Counted from the stretch's first letter, positions 25,136-34,751 are shown. The stretch is DNA of 64,000 nt from Alicyclobacillus fructus (GCF_017329605.1 NZ_JAFMTY010000003.1:103167-167166); one strand, 5' to 3'. Notes: generated by a model from the letters alone, not told the origin. Made by a program: numbers and translations.

Positions 25136-26575
25136 GTGACGGCAGTTTGGGTTCGCGGCGGGATGATTGTGACGGCGTCGGACGTGTTTGCAGGAGATGT
25201 GTGGATTGAGGACGGAGTCATTCGCCAGGTGGGGGTTGTAAGGCCTTCGGGCGAAGCTCATGTCATCGATGCGACGGGCATGTACGTCATGCCCGGCGCC
25301 ATCGACGAGCACACCCATATGGGGATGCCGTTCAACGGCACGGTGAGCGCGGATTGGGACACGGAAACGATTGCGGCTGCTATCGGAGGCACTACAACGA
25401 TTGTGGACTTCGCCATTCAGCGGCGTGGGGGCACGCTAGTGGAGGCCATTGAAACATGGCGAAACAAGGCCGATGGCCGCACCGCCATTGACTATGGCCT
25501 TCACGTTGCCATCACGGACCCTCGGCCGGAGGTGATTGCCGAAATCCCCGAGGCAGTGAAACGCGGCGTCACAACCGTCAAGGTGTTCATGGCGTACAAG
25601 GGCGAGATGATGGTGGACGATACGGCGTTATTCCAGACGCTCTTGGCCGCGCGCGAGGCCGGTGCGCTCGTCATGGTGCACGCAGAAAACGGAGATGCGG
25701 TCGTGCTGCTGCAAGATCTTCTGTATGAAGCCAACAAGCGAGCGCCTCGATATCACGCAGAAAGTCGCCCGCTGGAAGTGGAGGCCGAGGCGACGCGGCG
25801 AGCCATTGCGCTCGCGAAACTCGCCGACGCACCGCTCTTCATCGTGCACGTGACTGGGCGTGAGCCCATGGAGGAGATTCGGCGGGCGCGTCACCGTGGA
25901 CAGCGCGTGTATGGGGAGACCTGCCCACAGTATCTGCTGCTCGACGAATCCTATCTGGCGCTGCCTGGATTTGAGGGTGCCAAGTACGTGTGTTCGCCTC
26001 CTCTCCGCCATGCATCGCACCAGGAGGCGCTCTGGACGGCCTTGGCCGAAGGCGTTCTGCAGACCATCGGGACGGACCACTGCTCGTTCAATTTCCGCGA
26101 GCAGAAGCACATGGGCAGAGACGACTTCCGCAAGATCCCAAACGGACTGAATGGAATTGAAAACTGGGTGCAGCTCATCTACACCTACGGCGTGTGCCAA
26201 GGGCGGATCTCCTTGTCTCGCATGGTGGATCTCATCTCGACTCAACCCGCAAAGTTGATGGGCTTGTACCCGCGGAAAGGGACGCTCGCCGTGGGCGCAG
26301 ACGCGGACCTTCTCGTCTACGATCCGTCCGGGAGCGCGACGATCACGGCGCAAACGCAGCATCAAAACAGCGATTACAACGCGTATGAAGGCTTTGTGGT
26401 GCAGGGAAAGCCGCAATGGGTCCTGCTCCGCGGAAACGTGATCGTCCAAGAAGGGGCGTACGTGGGTTCCTTGCGCGACGGGGAATTTGTACCCTGTCGC
26501 CCGTATTCCGCCGCGTATGGGGAGAAAGCGCCTTTCGAGTCGCGCACTCTTCAGGCGGAACTCGTCGACGCATGA
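25136..26575 (+). CDS. Dihydropyrimidinase / D-hydantoinase
   Basis: Hydrolyses 5,6-dihydrouracil (or hydantoins) to N-carbamoyl-beta-alanine, second step of reductive pyrimidine breakdown. Binuclear-metal ligands are DEHTHMGMPF (His59, His61), the carbamylated Lys149 in TTVKVFMAYKGEM, HAENGDA, FIVHVTG, and the Asp in GTDHCSF. Length is 479 residues from GTG 25136, which lies 8 bases after AGGAGG and 16 bases after the permease stop. An upstream in-frame extension overlaps the permease and is rejected. Neighbours PreT/PreA and beta-ureidopropionase fix the pathway as pyrimidine rather than hydantoin salvage. Confidence 0.92.
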   Translation: MTAVWVRGGMIVTASDVFAGDVWIEDGVIRQVGVVRPSGEAHVIDATGMYVMPGAIDEHTHMGMPFNGTVSADWDTETIAAAIGGTTTIVDFAIQRRGGTLVEAIETWRNKADGRTAIDYGLHVAITDPRPEVIAEIPEAVKRGVTTVKVFMAYKGEMMVDDTALFQTLLAAREAGALVMVHAENGDAVVLLQDLLYEANKRAPRYHAESRPLEVEAEATRRAIALAKLADAPLFIVHVTGREPMEEIRRARHRGQRVYGETCPQYLLLDESYLALPGFEGAKYVCSPPLRHASHQEALWTALAEGVLQTIGTDHCSFNFREQKHMGRDDFRKIPNGLNGIENWVQLIYTYGVCQGRISLSRMVDLISTQPAKLMGLYPRKGTLAVGADADLLVYDPSGSATITAQTQHQNSDYNAYEGFVVQGKPQWVLLRGNVIVQEGAYVGSLRDGEFVPCRPYSAAYGEKAPFESRTLQAELVDA

Positions 26576-26598
26576 ACGGGCGAATGGAGGTGGCGCGG

Positions 26599-27939
26599 AT
26601 GACGGGTGCAGAGACCGTTCAAGTACCCTTGTCTCCGACGATGAGCGACGTGGAAGCGATGGCGGAGGCCGCGCGGTGCCTGTTTTGCGAGGATCCGCCT
26701 TGTGTGCGGGCCTGTCCGACCGGGATCGACATTCCATTGTTCATTCGCAAGATTGTTTCGGGCAACCGGGTGGGCGCGGCGAAGACCATTTTCGACGCGA
26801 ATCCGCTCGGTGCAAGTTGCGCGCGGGTGTGTCCAACGGACGAACTGTGCGAAGGCGCTTGTGTTTGGGGAAAATCCTCGCGACCTGTGGAAATCGGCCG
26901 TCTGCAGCAGTACGCGACGGATGCGGTACTCGAACGTGATGTGGCGCTGTATGATCCGCCGTCTCAACCCATTCCACATCGCTTTGCCATTATTGGCGCG
27001 GGGCCGGCGGGATTGGCCGCCGCGAGGGAGCTCGCCCTCGCAGGTGCACAGATCACCATCTACGAGCGTGAACACTCCCCGGGAGGTCTCAACACGTACG
27101 GCATCCCGCCGTTCCGGCTGTCGGCGGACGTGGCGGTTGCCGAAGCGGAGATGATTCTCTCGCTGGGTGTTCACTTCGAAAGAGGGGTAGAAGTGGGGAC
27201 GCATGTGCGGCCCGAAGAGCTTTTGGATTCGTATGACGGTGTTTTGCTCGCGTGCGGGCTTGACGCAGGTAGGCGCTTGGGCATCGAGGGCGAGGACCTT
27301 GAGGGCGTGATGGACGCCCTCACCTTTCTGCGGATGGCCAAGGAGGGGCGCGCGCGTGCGGGGCGCGAGGTGGTGGTGATTGGAGCGGGAAACACCGCGA
27401 TGGATGCTGCGACCACGGCGCGCCGGCTGGGTGCGGAACGCGTGACGATCGTGTACCGGCGCTCGGAGCAAGACATGATGGCCTATCGCTTCGAATATGC
27501 GTTTGCGAAATCGGAAGGTGTGCAATTTCGCTGGCGGCTAATGCCCGTAGGATTCGTGGGCGACGGCGCGGTCCAGGTAGTCAGATGTCGACAGACCGAG
27601 GCGGATCCGTCCGGTGCATGGCGACTTGCGGAACGTGAGGAGCGATTGCCGGCCGATCAGGTCATTGTGGCCATTGGGCAAGCGCGTCGATGGGATCTGC
27701 TCGACGCCTTCCAAGTCCCGCACCGCGACGGCGCCGTCACGGTGGATGAACAAGGGCGCACGGGTCGCCCCAAAGTGTATGCCGCTGGGGATTGCGTGTG
27801 GAGCGGGAAAGGTGCAGAAGCGACGGTGGTTGTTGCCGTTGAACAAGGGAAACGGGCTGCGCGCGCGATGCTGAACGACGCCCTGTCGCGGCGTGTTGAA
27901 AATGGAGTTGCGGCGGAGGGATCCGCATGGCCGACTTGA
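26599..27939 (+). CDS. preT: NAD-dependent dihydropyrimidine dehydrogenase subunit PreT
   Basis: Flavin/iron-sulfur subunit that passes electrons from NAD(P)H to PreA to reduce uracil. The N-terminal Fer4_20 region has CLFCEDPPCVRACPTGID and ASCARVCPTDELCEGAC (4Fe-4S ligands). An FAD-binding Rossmann fold (IIGAGPAGLAAARELALAG) and an NAD(P)-binding fold (VIGAGNTAMDAATTARRLGA) follow. The C-terminal GQARRWDLLD and YAAGDCVW bind FAD. ATG 26599 follows GGAGGTGG and is preferred over the ATG at 26572, which overlaps the hydantoinase stop. It is 446 residues and overlaps preA by 13 bases, as expected for a heterodimer. Confidence 0.92.
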   Translation: MTGAETVQVPLSPTMSDVEAMAEAARCLFCEDPPCVRACPTGIDIPLFIRKIVSGNRVGAAKTIFDANPLGASCARVCPTDELCEGACVWGKSSRPVEIGRLQQYATDAVLERDVALYDPPSQPIPHRFAIIGAGPAGLAAARELALAGAQITIYEREHSPGGLNTYGIPPFRLSADVAVAEAEMILSLGVHFERGVEVGTHVRPEELLDSYDGVLLACGLDAGRRLGIEGEDLEGVMDALTFLRMAKEGRARAGREVVVIGAGNTAMDAATTARRLGAERVTIVYRRSEQDMMAYRFEYAFAKSEGVQFRWRLMPVGFVGDGAVQVVRCRQTEADPSGAWRLAEREERLPADQVIVAIGQARRWDLLDAFQVPHRDGAVTVDEQGRTGRPKVYAAGDCVWSGKGAEATVVVAVEQGKRAARAMLNDALSRRVENGVAAEGSAWPT

Positions 27940-29171
27940 CGGTGGAGATAGCAGGCATCCGCTCCCCGAATCCTTTTTGGCTCGCGTCCGCTCCTCCGAC
28001 CAATACGGGCTTTCAGGTGGAGCGCGCGTTTGAAGCAGGATGGGGAGGGGCCGTATGGAAGACGCTCACGGATCGGCCGGTGCGCAATGTGTCTTCGCGA
28101 TTCGGCGCGCTTCACATTGCAGATAAGCGGATGGTGGGTTTCAACAATATCGAGCTCATCTCGGATCGGCCCTTCGAAGACAATCTGGCTGAAATTCGGC
28201 AAGTCAAGCGCCGATTCCCCGATAGAGCTGTCGTGGCGTCCCTGATGATTGAACCGGACAAGAAGCAGTGGCAAGAAGCGGTGCGCAAGGTGGAGGACGC
28301 GGGCGTCGACGGGATCGAGCTGAACTTCGGCTGTCCGCACGGCATGGTGGAGCGCGGGATGGGGGCAGCTGTCGGGCAACACCCGGACCTCATTCAACGC
28401 CAGACAGCGTGGGTCAAGTCTGCTGCAACGGTGCCTGTCATCGCCAAACTGACACCGAATGTGACCGACATTCGCGCATCTGCAAGGGCCGCAGTGGCAG
28501 GTGGAGCGGACGCCATCAGCCTCATCAACACTATCAATTCCATCATTGGCGTGGATCTGAAGGCGCACGTGCCCCGGCCTACCGTTGCAGGTCTCGGAAC
28601 GCACGGTGGGTACTGCGGACCCGCTGTGAAGCCCATTGCGTTGTACATGGTGGCGGAGTGCGCAAAGGACGACGCCGTCTGCGTGCCCATTTCGGGCATC
28701 GGCGGAATTGCCACCTGGCAGGACGCCGTGGAGTTCCTGTTGCTGGGAGCCTCGTCGGTGCAGGTGTGCACGGCGGTGATGCAACACGGCTTTCGCATCA
28801 TCGAAGATCTGGTCGACGGCCTGAACCGCTTTCTGGACGAGAGTGGGGTTGGCGGCGTGCGCGATATCGTGGGGAAGGCGCTGCCGAACTACGTGCCGTT
28901 TGGGTCGCTCGATCTCGACCACCGTGTGGTGGCTTCCATCGATGCTGAACGATGCATCGGCTGCTACAAGTGTTACATCGCGTGCCTGGACTCGGCTCAT
29001 CAAGCCATTGCACCGGGAGATGCCGAGGCGCGCGTGCCTAGCGTGTTGGTGGATAGGTGCGTGGGCTGCAATCTCTGCGAAGCGGTGTGTCCGGTGGCGT
29101 GCATTGAGATGATTCCAATGACCGAACTCGTCGGGCAATGTCAGGTGTCGAGCGTCACCGCACACCCATGA
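27927..29171 (+). CDS. preA: NAD-dependent dihydropyrimidine dehydrogenase catalytic subunit PreA
   Basis: Catalytic FMN subunit that interconverts uracil or thymine and the 5,6-dihydro base. The DHODH-like barrel begins with LASAPPTNTGFQVERAFEAG. ELNFGCPHGM and TAVMQHGFRII are conserved, and the active-site loop is GTHGGYCGPAVKP, with the catalytic Cys. The C-terminus carries two 4Fe-4S ferredoxin motifs: CIGCYKCYIAC and CVGCNLCEAVCPVAC. The 414 residues match E. coli PreA. ATG 27927 follows GCGGAGGGA and overlaps the preT 3' end. Confidence 0.94.
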   Translation: MADLTVEIAGIRSPNPFWLASAPPTNTGFQVERAFEAGWGGAVWKTLTDRPVRNVSSRFGALHIADKRMVGFNNIELISDRPFEDNLAEIRQVKRRFPDRAVVASLMIEPDKKQWQEAVRKVEDAGVDGIELNFGCPHGMVERGMGAAVGQHPDLIQRQTAWVKSAATVPVIAKLTPNVTDIRASARAAVAGGADAISLINTINSIIGVDLKAHVPRPTVAGLGTHGGYCGPAVKPIALYMVAECAKDDAVCVPISGIGGIATWQDAVEFLLLGASSVQVCTAVMQHGFRIIEDLVDGLNRFLDESGVGGVRDIVGKALPNYVPFGSLDLDHRVVASIDAERCIGCYKCYIACLDSAHQAIAPGDAEARVPSVLVDRCVGCNLCEAVCPVACIEMIPMTELVGQCQVSSVTAHP

Positions 29172-29189
29172 CAGCGAGGAGGGGCTCAT

Positions 29190-30077
29190 GTGTCGAGGTA
29201 CGTCCGAATTGCGCTCATTCAAGCGAAACACGAGCTTCCTGGCGCTCGAAGTGTGGAGGAACACAAAAAGGCGGCCATGGAGAAGCACGTGGCGATGATC
29301 GAGGAGGCTGCGGCAGAAGGGGCCGAGATCGCATGCCTGCAGGAATTGTTCTTTGCACCCTACTTCTGCGCTGAACAGTCGTCGAAGTGGTATCGGGCGG
29401 CCGAACCTGTCCCAGGCGGGCCCACGGTTCAATGGATGCAGGAAGTGGCCAAACGGCACGAGATGGTCCTCGTGGTTCCCTTATATGAGGAAGCAATGCC
29501 CGGGGTCTACTACAATACAGCGGCCGTGATCGACGCGGACGGGACTTATTTAGGTAAATACAGGAAACATCATATTCCGCACGTTCAGGCTGGGGAAAGG
29601 CCGGAGACGGGATTTTGGGAAAAGTACTACTTCAAGCCCGGCACAGGAGGCTACCCTGTCTTCGACACGCGGTACGGGAAGGTAGGCGTGTACATCTGCT
29701 ATGACAGGCACTTCCCGGAAGGAGCTCGCATTCTCGGCCTTCATGGTGCCGAGATCGTGTTCAATCCATCCGCGACGGTCGCGGGGCTGTCGGAGTATCT
29801 GTGGAAGTTGGAACAGCCTGCACACGCGGTGGCAAACGGGTACTATGTGGGCGCCATCAACCGGGTGGGCTGGGAAGCGCCGTGGAACATGGGCGAGTTT
29901 TATGGACAGTCGTACCTCGTCGACCCCCGGGGAAATTTCGTGCGGATGGCTTCTCGGGATCAGGACGAGGTGGTCATCGCGGATATGGATCGAGAGGTGA
30001 TACGTGAGGTGCGAGAGACCTGGCAATTCTACCGAGATCGCAGGCCGGAGACGTATGGTACACTGGTCTCAACCTGA
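29190..30077 (+). CDS. Beta-ureidopropionase (N-carbamoyl-beta-alanine amidohydrolase), nitrilase family
   Basis: Third step of reductive pyrimidine catabolism: N-carbamoyl-beta-alanine to beta-alanine, CO2 and NH3. A carbon-nitrogen hydrolase of 295 residues with the nitrilase triad Glu52 (CLQELFFAPYFC), Lys126 (KYRKHHIPH) and Cys170 (VYICYDRHFPEGAR). The start GTG 29190 overlaps an out-of-frame ATG and follows GAGGAGGGG. N-carbamoylputrescine amidase is a close relative (the ELFFAPYFC segment is shared), but the operon with PreTA and dihydropyrimidinase decides the call. Confidence 0.9.
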   Translation: MSRYVRIALIQAKHELPGARSVEEHKKAAMEKHVAMIEEAAAEGAEIACLQELFFAPYFCAEQSSKWYRAAEPVPGGPTVQWMQEVAKRHEMVLVVPLYEEAMPGVYYNTAAVIDADGTYLGKYRKHHIPHVQAGERPETGFWEKYYFKPGTGGYPVFDTRYGKVGVYICYDRHFPEGARILGLHGAEIVFNPSATVAGLSEYLWKLEQPAHAVANGYYVGAINRVGWEAPWNMGEFYGQSYLVDPRGNFVRMASRDQDEVVIADMDREVIREVRETWQFYRDRRPETYGTLVST

Positions 30078-30105
30078 TGCGGATTTCTGCGAGTGAGGGA
30101 TGCCC

Positions 30106-31479
30106 ATGTCGGTGGAAGAAGAGGTGCTTGGCGCGGGCGCGCCGGCGTGGCTGGAGAAGGACAGGCGGTTCGTGTGGCACGGCATGGTGACGTACGCCGC
30201 GGCGCAGAACCCGCTCGCCATCGTGGAGGGGGACGGCGCCTGGGTCGTGGACGCAGAGGGGCGGCGTTACCTTGATGCGATGTCCGGGCTCTGGTGCGTG
30301 AATCTTGGTTACTCCCAGCCGAGGCTGGCGGAGGCGGCGCACCGGCAATTGACCACGATGCCGTATTATCCTCTCACGAACACGCATCTGCCGGCCATTC
30401 AACTCGCCGAGAAGCTCAGCGACTGGCTTGGCGCGGAGTACCGCGTGTTCTTCTCGAACAGCGGTTCGGAGGCGAACGAGGTCGCGTTTAAGATCGCCCG
30501 GCAGTACCACGCCCAGCGCGGCGAGCCGAATCGGTGGAAGATCCTCTCGCGCTATCGCGCGTACCACGGCAACACGATGGGCGCGCTCGCGGCTTCCGGG
30601 CAGTTCGAGCGAAAATACAGGTATGAGCCGCTGGCGCCGGGCTTCGTGCACGTGCCGCCGCCCGACTGCTATCGCTGCCCGTTTGGCCGCACGCCGTCGA
30701 CGTGCGCGCTGGAGTGTGCGGCGCACATCGACGACGTCATGCGCTGGGAATTCGACGATACCATCGCGGCGGTCATCTTGGAACCCGTCATCACCGGCGG
30801 GGGCGTGCTCGTGCCGCCCGATGGATATCTGCAGAAAGTGAAGGAGATATGCCACCGGCATGGCGCGCTGATGATTGTGGACGAGGTGATCTGCGGCTTT
30901 GGCCGCACCGGGGCTCGGTTTGGCCACCAGCGGTTCGGCGTGCAGCCGGACATCGTGACCATGGCCAAGGGCATCACCAGCGGCTACCTGCCGCTCGCGG
31001 CCACAGCCGTGCGGGCCGACCTGTTTGACGAGGCCTTCGCCCGCGACGAGGACTACGCGCACCTTCGCCACGTGAACACGTTCGGCGGCCATCCGGCCGC
31101 GTGCGCGGTGGCCCTTGTGACGCTCGACATCATGGAAGCGGAAGGCTTCGTGGATCGCGCCCGCCACCTGGGGGAGGTGCTCGCGGCGGAACTCCAGCGC
31201 CTGCGCGGGATTCAGGCGGTGGGCGACATCCGGACCTTCGGGCTTCTCGCGGGCATCGAGCTCGTGGAGGACCGCGAGACGAAGGCGCCCGCGCCCGGCG
31301 CGTTTGCCTCCCAAGTCGTCGCGGAATGCCGCAAGCGGGGCGTGATCGTCGGCAAGACCGGTGACACGACGCCTGGCGGCAACAACGTCATCACGCTTTG
31401 CCCCCCGTTTGTCGTGTCGGAGGCGGACATTCGGCACATCGTCGACGTCCTGCACGACGCGCTGCAGGCGCTCGCGTAG
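30106..31479 (+). CDS. Class III omega-aminotransferase, probable beta-alanine--pyruvate transaminase
   Basis: PLP aminotransferase of about 457 residues. Conserved parts are SNSGSEANEVAFKIARQY (PLP phosphate site), the YRAYHGNTMGALAASG loop, the Asp in LMIVDEVICGFGRTG, and the Schiff-base Lys in TMAKGITSGYLPL. At the end of the pyrimidine operon it would move the amino group of beta-alanine (or beta-aminoisobutyrate) to pyruvate, giving malonate semialdehyde. ATG 30106 lies 6 bases after GAGGG; ATG 30100 is also possible. A methylmalonate-semialdehyde dehydrogenase to finish the route is not in the window. Confidence 0.88.
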   Translation: MSVEEEVLGAGAPAWLEKDRRFVWHGMVTYAAAQNPLAIVEGDGAWVVDAEGRRYLDAMSGLWCVNLGYSQPRLAEAAHRQLTTMPYYPLTNTHLPAIQLAEKLSDWLGAEYRVFFSNSGSEANEVAFKIARQYHAQRGEPNRWKILSRYRAYHGNTMGALAASGQFERKYRYEPLAPGFVHVPPPDCYRCPFGRTPSTCALECAAHIDDVMRWEFDDTIAAVILEPVITGGGVLVPPDGYLQKVKEICHRHGALMIVDEVICGFGRTGARFGHQRFGVQPDIVTMAKGITSGYLPLAATAVRADLFDEAFARDEDYAHLRHVNTFGGHPAACAVALVTLDIMEAEGFVDRARHLGEVLAAELQRLRGIQAVGDIRTFGLLAGIELVEDRETKAPAPGAFASQVVAECRKRGVIVGKTGDTTPGGNNVITLCPPFVVSEADIRHIVDVLHDALQALA

Positions 31480-31494
31480 GGCGTTGCGCAATCT

Positions 31495-31534
31495 GGACAC
31501 CCGCGCTTGGCCTCGCGCCCGGGCGTGGGTGTCC
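31495..31534. terminator. Hairpin between convergent aminotransferase and TetR genes
   Basis: GGACACCCGCGC (31495-31506) pairs with GCGTGGGTGTCC (31523-31534) to give a 12-bp stem with one GU. The T tail is poor, so it is a putative bidirectional terminator. Confidence 0.45.
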
Positions 31535-31540
31535 GCGCGT

Positions 31541-32143
31541 TTAGGCCGGACGCACGTGAGAAGCTTCGCGCGGCGACGCGGGCTTTTCGGCGAGGGATGG
31601 GAGTTGGGTGTATACCGATTCGAGCATTCGCCCAATCCGATCCGCCATCACCCGAGGCGGATACGGCATCCCCTCCTGCAGCCACCATTCCACCGTGCCC
31701 ACGTAGGCGTTCACGACAAACTGCAGAATGGCGTCTTCCTCGGGCAGCGGATCCCTTCCCACCACGCGCCGGATCTCCCGCGTAAACGAGGCTTTGCACG
31801 ACTCGACGTAGCGGCGGCGAAAGTAGGGAGCGCCGGCCTGGGTCAGCATGGTGCCGAAGAAATCGTATCGATCCGCCAGGTACTGAAAGCACTGCTCCGT
31901 GGCGGGGACCCAATCGAGCTCGGAGACGCATTGGCCGAACTCGTCCATGTCGCGAATGGCGTCTTCCATGACGCGATCGAGCAGGTCGTATTTGCCGAGG
32001 AAGTGCAGGTAGAAGGTCTTGCGACTGACGTTTGCGCGCTCTGTGATATCCTGCACGGTGATGTGGTCGAAATCCTTCTCCTTCATCAAAGCCACAAAGG
32101 CATCCCGAATGGCCTGCCGCGACTTCTGCACGCGCCGGTCCAA
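31541..32143 (-). CDS. TetR/AcrR-family transcriptional regulator
   Basis: A 200-residue repressor with an N-terminal TetR helix-turn-helix: QAIRDAFVALMKEKDFDHITVQDITERANVS followed by RKTFYLHFLGKYDLL (recognition helix). An all-helical ligand/dimer domain follows. A TTG start at 32143 lies about 7 bases after GAGGAGGG, while upstream in-frame ATG/GTG codons lack a ribosome site; TTG is therefore preferred. It is divergent from the zinc alcohol dehydrogenase gene, which it probably controls. The ligand is unknown. Confidence 0.85.
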   Translation of the reverse strand: MDRRVQKSRQAIRDAFVALMKEKDFDHITVQDITERANVSRKTFYLHFLGKYDLLDRVMEDAIRDMDEFGQCVSELDWVPATEQCFQYLADRYDFFGTMLTQAGAPYFRRRYVESCKASFTREIRRVVGRDPLPEEDAILQFVVNAYVGTVEWWLQEGMPYPPRVMADRIGRMLESVYTQLPSLAEKPASPREASHVRPA

Positions 32144-32322
32144 CCGAATCCCTCCTCGGTGTGCATCTCTCCGTTGAGATACGAAACAAACGCGGTGAGC
32201 GTGAGTACTAATGCGCACTCGCCTTCCATCTGTCCATGGCGAAGGAGGATGTCTACGCTACAATCATACACGGACGAAGCTTATTGCACATCCGTTTCGA
32301 ATCGGCAGAGGAGGTCGAAGGG

Positions 32323-33366
32323 ATGCAGGTCAAGGCTCGCGGCGTGTTGAGCAAGGAGAGCCCGTTTCATGCCATCGAGATCGAGCGGCGGGAGCTTCAG
32401 CCCGACGATGTGCTGATTGAAATCCACTACTGCGGCATCTGCCACTCCGACATCCACTCGGCCCGCGGCGAGTGGGGCGAGGTGCGGTATCCATTCGTGC
32501 CCGGGCACGAGATCACCGGCATCGTCTCGAAGGTCGGCAGCCAGGTGACCAAGTTCAAGCCGGGCGATCGCGTCGGCGTGGGATGCATGGTCGACTCGTG
32601 CGGCGAATGCGAGAACTGTAAGCGCGGCGACGAGCAGTACTGCGTGAAGGGCAACATCCAGACGTACGGCAGTGTCGACCGCTACGGGCAGTACACCATG
32701 GGCGGCTACTCCACGCACATCGTGGTGAAGGAGGACTTCGTCCTCCGCATCCCGGATGCGCTGCCTCTGGACAAGGCGGCGCCGCTTCTGTGCGCGGGCA
32801 TCACGACGTACTCGCCACTGCGCCACTGGCAGGCGGGACCTGGCAAGGAAGTCGCCGTGATCGGCCTGGGCGGGCTCGGTCACATGGCTGTAAAGCTCGC
32901 GAAGGCCATGGGAGCCGAAGTCACCGTGCTCTCCCAGTCCCTGCGGAAAAAGGAGGACGGCCTGCGCCTCGGCGCGAAAGCCTACTATGCGACGAGCGAT
33001 CCTGAGACGTTCCGCCAGCTCGCCGGACGCTTCGATCTCATCATCAACACGGTCTCGGCCAAGATCCCTATCACCGCGTATCTGGGCCTTCTGAAGACGG
33101 ATGGTGCCCTGGTCAACGTCGGCGCGCCGCCGGAGCCGCTCGAGGTGAACGCGTTTGCGCTCATCGCACAGCGCCGCACGTTTGCGGGCTCCTGCATCGG
33201 CGGCATCCGCGAGACGCAGGAGATGCTCGATTTCTGCGCCGAGCACGGCGTGACGCCTGAGATCGAGGTCATCTCGGCGGACGAGATCGACGCGGCATGG
33301 GAGCGGGTGCTGAAGTCGGACGTGCGGTATCGATTCGTGATTGACATCAGCACGATGCGCAATTGA
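32323..33366 (+). CDS. Zinc-dependent alcohol dehydrogenase (YjgB/cinnamyl-type)
   Basis: Medium-chain dehydrogenase of 347 residues. The catalytic zinc site is [17 protein letters not shown], then [10 protein letters not shown]. Structural zinc Cys lie in [21 protein letters not shown]. The NADP-type Rossmann motif is [19 protein letters not shown]. It resembles the AdhC/CAD group that reduces aldehydes with NADPH. ATG 32323 lies after GGAGGTCGAAGGG; the open frame further upstream has no ribosome site. It is divergent from the TetR gene and ends at a strong terminator. Confidence 0.88.
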   Translation: MQVKARGVLSKESPFHAIEIERRELQPDDVLIEIHYCGICHSDIHSARGEWGEVRYPFVPGHEITGIVSKVGSQVTKFKPGDRVGVGCMVDSCGECENCKRGDEQYCVKGNIQTYGSVDRYGQYTMGGYSTHIVVKEDFVLRIPDALPLDKAAPLLCAGITTYSPLRHWQAGPGKEVAVIGLGGLGHMAVKLAKAMGAEVTVLSQSLRKKEDGLRLGAKAYYATSDPETFRQLAGRFDLIINTVSAKIPITAYLGLLKTDGALVNVGAPPEPLEVNAFALIAQRRTFAGSCIGGIRETQEMLDFCAEHGVTPEIEVISADEIDAAWERVLKSDVRYRFVIDISTMRN

Positions 33367-33428
33367 TGTCGCCGGCGGCTGGCCGATCCGGCCTGTTGCG
33401 CGATACAATGGACCTCGGAAGATCGGAG

Positions 33429-33460
33429 AACGGAGGCAACCTCATCTGCCTCCGTTTTCT
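33429..33460 (+). terminator. Intrinsic terminator after adh (also in MFS leader)
   Basis: AACGGAGGC (33429-33437) pairs with GCCTCCGTT (33448-33456), followed by a T-rich tail TTCT. It lies 26 bases before the start codon of the next gene. Confidence 0.8.
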
Positions 33461-33485
33461 CTCGTTTATCGGGGGAGTGACGACA

Positions 33486-34751
33486 TTGACCCGTCAGGAA
33501 AGCCCGTATCGGTGGGTGGTGTTCTTCACGGCGCTCGCGGCGTACTACCTCATCGTCAGCCAGCGGACGGCGCCGGGCCTGGTGACCAATTCGTGGATGA
33601 GCGAATTTCACATTTCGGCGGGCGCGCTGGGCCTGATGGATAGCGTGCAGTTCTTGGCCTACGCGCTCTTACAGGTGCCGGTTGGCCTCTTGGCGGATCG
33701 GTTTGGGCCGAACCGATTCTTGATCTTCGGAACGCTGACGAATGCACTGGGCACGTTGCTCACGGGCGTGGCGACGCACGCCTGGGTGCTGTTTGTGGCC
33801 AGATTTCTCGTCGGGGTGGGGGACGCGACCATCTTCGTCAATCTGGTCGCCGTCATCAACCTGTGGTTTCGTGCGCAGGAATTCGTCGCGCTGCTCGGCA
33901 TCATCGGCGTCGCGGCGGGGCTCGGATCGCTCACGGCGACGGTTCCTTACGCGCTCTGGATCCACGCCTGGGGATGGCGCAGCCTGTTTGTCGCGGTGAG
34001 CCTCATCCTGCTGTGCTTGAGCGGAGGGCTGTACGAGGTGCTGGTGCGGCGGCCGAAGCGCATGTTTGAGGGCGAGATCCAGCGGGCCGGGGAGCCGGTA
34101 CGCCCGACCAGCGTACGCGAAGCCCTGCGGCAGACCTTCACGTCTCGGCAGGCGTACGCGCTCGCGATGTGCCATTTCGGCCTGGTCGGCACGTATGTCG
34201 GCTTCATGGGATCGTGGGCTGTGGCGTACTTCATGCAGGTGTTTCACATGGCGAGATCGGCCGCGAGCGCCATGGTGATGCTGGGGCTGTTCGGCGCGAT
34301 GGCGGGCGGGCCGCTGACGAGCTGGCTCGCCAGCCGATTTGGCCACGTGAAGCGGCTCTATACCCTGGTCCACGCCGTCACCTTTTTGAGTTGGCTCGTC
34401 TGGTTTGCGAGCGGCATGCGCCCTTGGCTGGGCATCGTGTCCGCGCTGCTCGTCCTCATCGGCTTTGGCAACGGCGGCAGCTCGCTGACGTTTGCCATCG
34501 TCCGCCAGACGTTTCCCGTGGAGCGCGTTGGCGTGGTGTCGGGCTTCGCCAACATGGGCGGGTTTGTGAGCGCCGTGCTCCTGCCGTCGCTCTTCGGCGC
34601 GGTTCTCGACCGGTTTCCGGGCGATCGCGCCCTCGGTTTTCACGTCGGCCTGTGTCTCCCGGCGTTGTTCACCGCAGTCGGCGTGGCGGGTGTGCTCCTC
34701 GCCCGGGACGTGAAGCGCTCCGCGCCCGTGCCCGCGCAGGAGACGGTCTGA
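33486..34751 (+). CDS. Major facilitator superfamily transporter
   Basis: A 12-TM permease of about 421 residues. Helix 1 is WVVFFTALAAYYLIVSQRTAPG, the loop 2-3 motif is GLLADRFGPNRFLIFG (MFS motif A), and helix 4 is RFLVGVGDATIF. A second A-like motif, SWLASRFGHVKRLYT, is in the second half. It belongs to the general ACS/NarK-like MFS group; the substrate is unknown. The best-spaced start is TTG 33486, 8 bases after GGGGGAG; GTG 33477 is an alternative. A terminator hairpin sits immediately upstream, so expression may depend on read-through or attenuation. Confidence 0.85.
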   Translation: MTRQESPYRWVVFFTALAAYYLIVSQRTAPGLVTNSWMSEFHISAGALGLMDSVQFLAYALLQVPVGLLADRFGPNRFLIFGTLTNALGTLLTGVATHAWVLFVARFLVGVGDATIFVNLVAVINLWFRAQEFVALLGIIGVAAGLGSLTATVPYALWIHAWGWRSLFVAVSLILLCLSGGLYEVLVRRPKRMFEGEIQRAGEPVRPTSVREALRQTFTSRQAYALAMCHFGLVGTYVGFMGSWAVAYFMQVFHMARSAASAMVMLGLFGAMAGGPLTSWLASRFGHVKRLYTLVHAVTFLSWLVWFASGMRPWLGIVSALLVLIGFGNGGSSLTFAIVRQTFPVERVGVVSGFANMGGFVSAVLLPSLFGAVLDRFPGDRALGFHVGLCLPALFTAVGVAGVLLARDVKRSAPVPAQETV

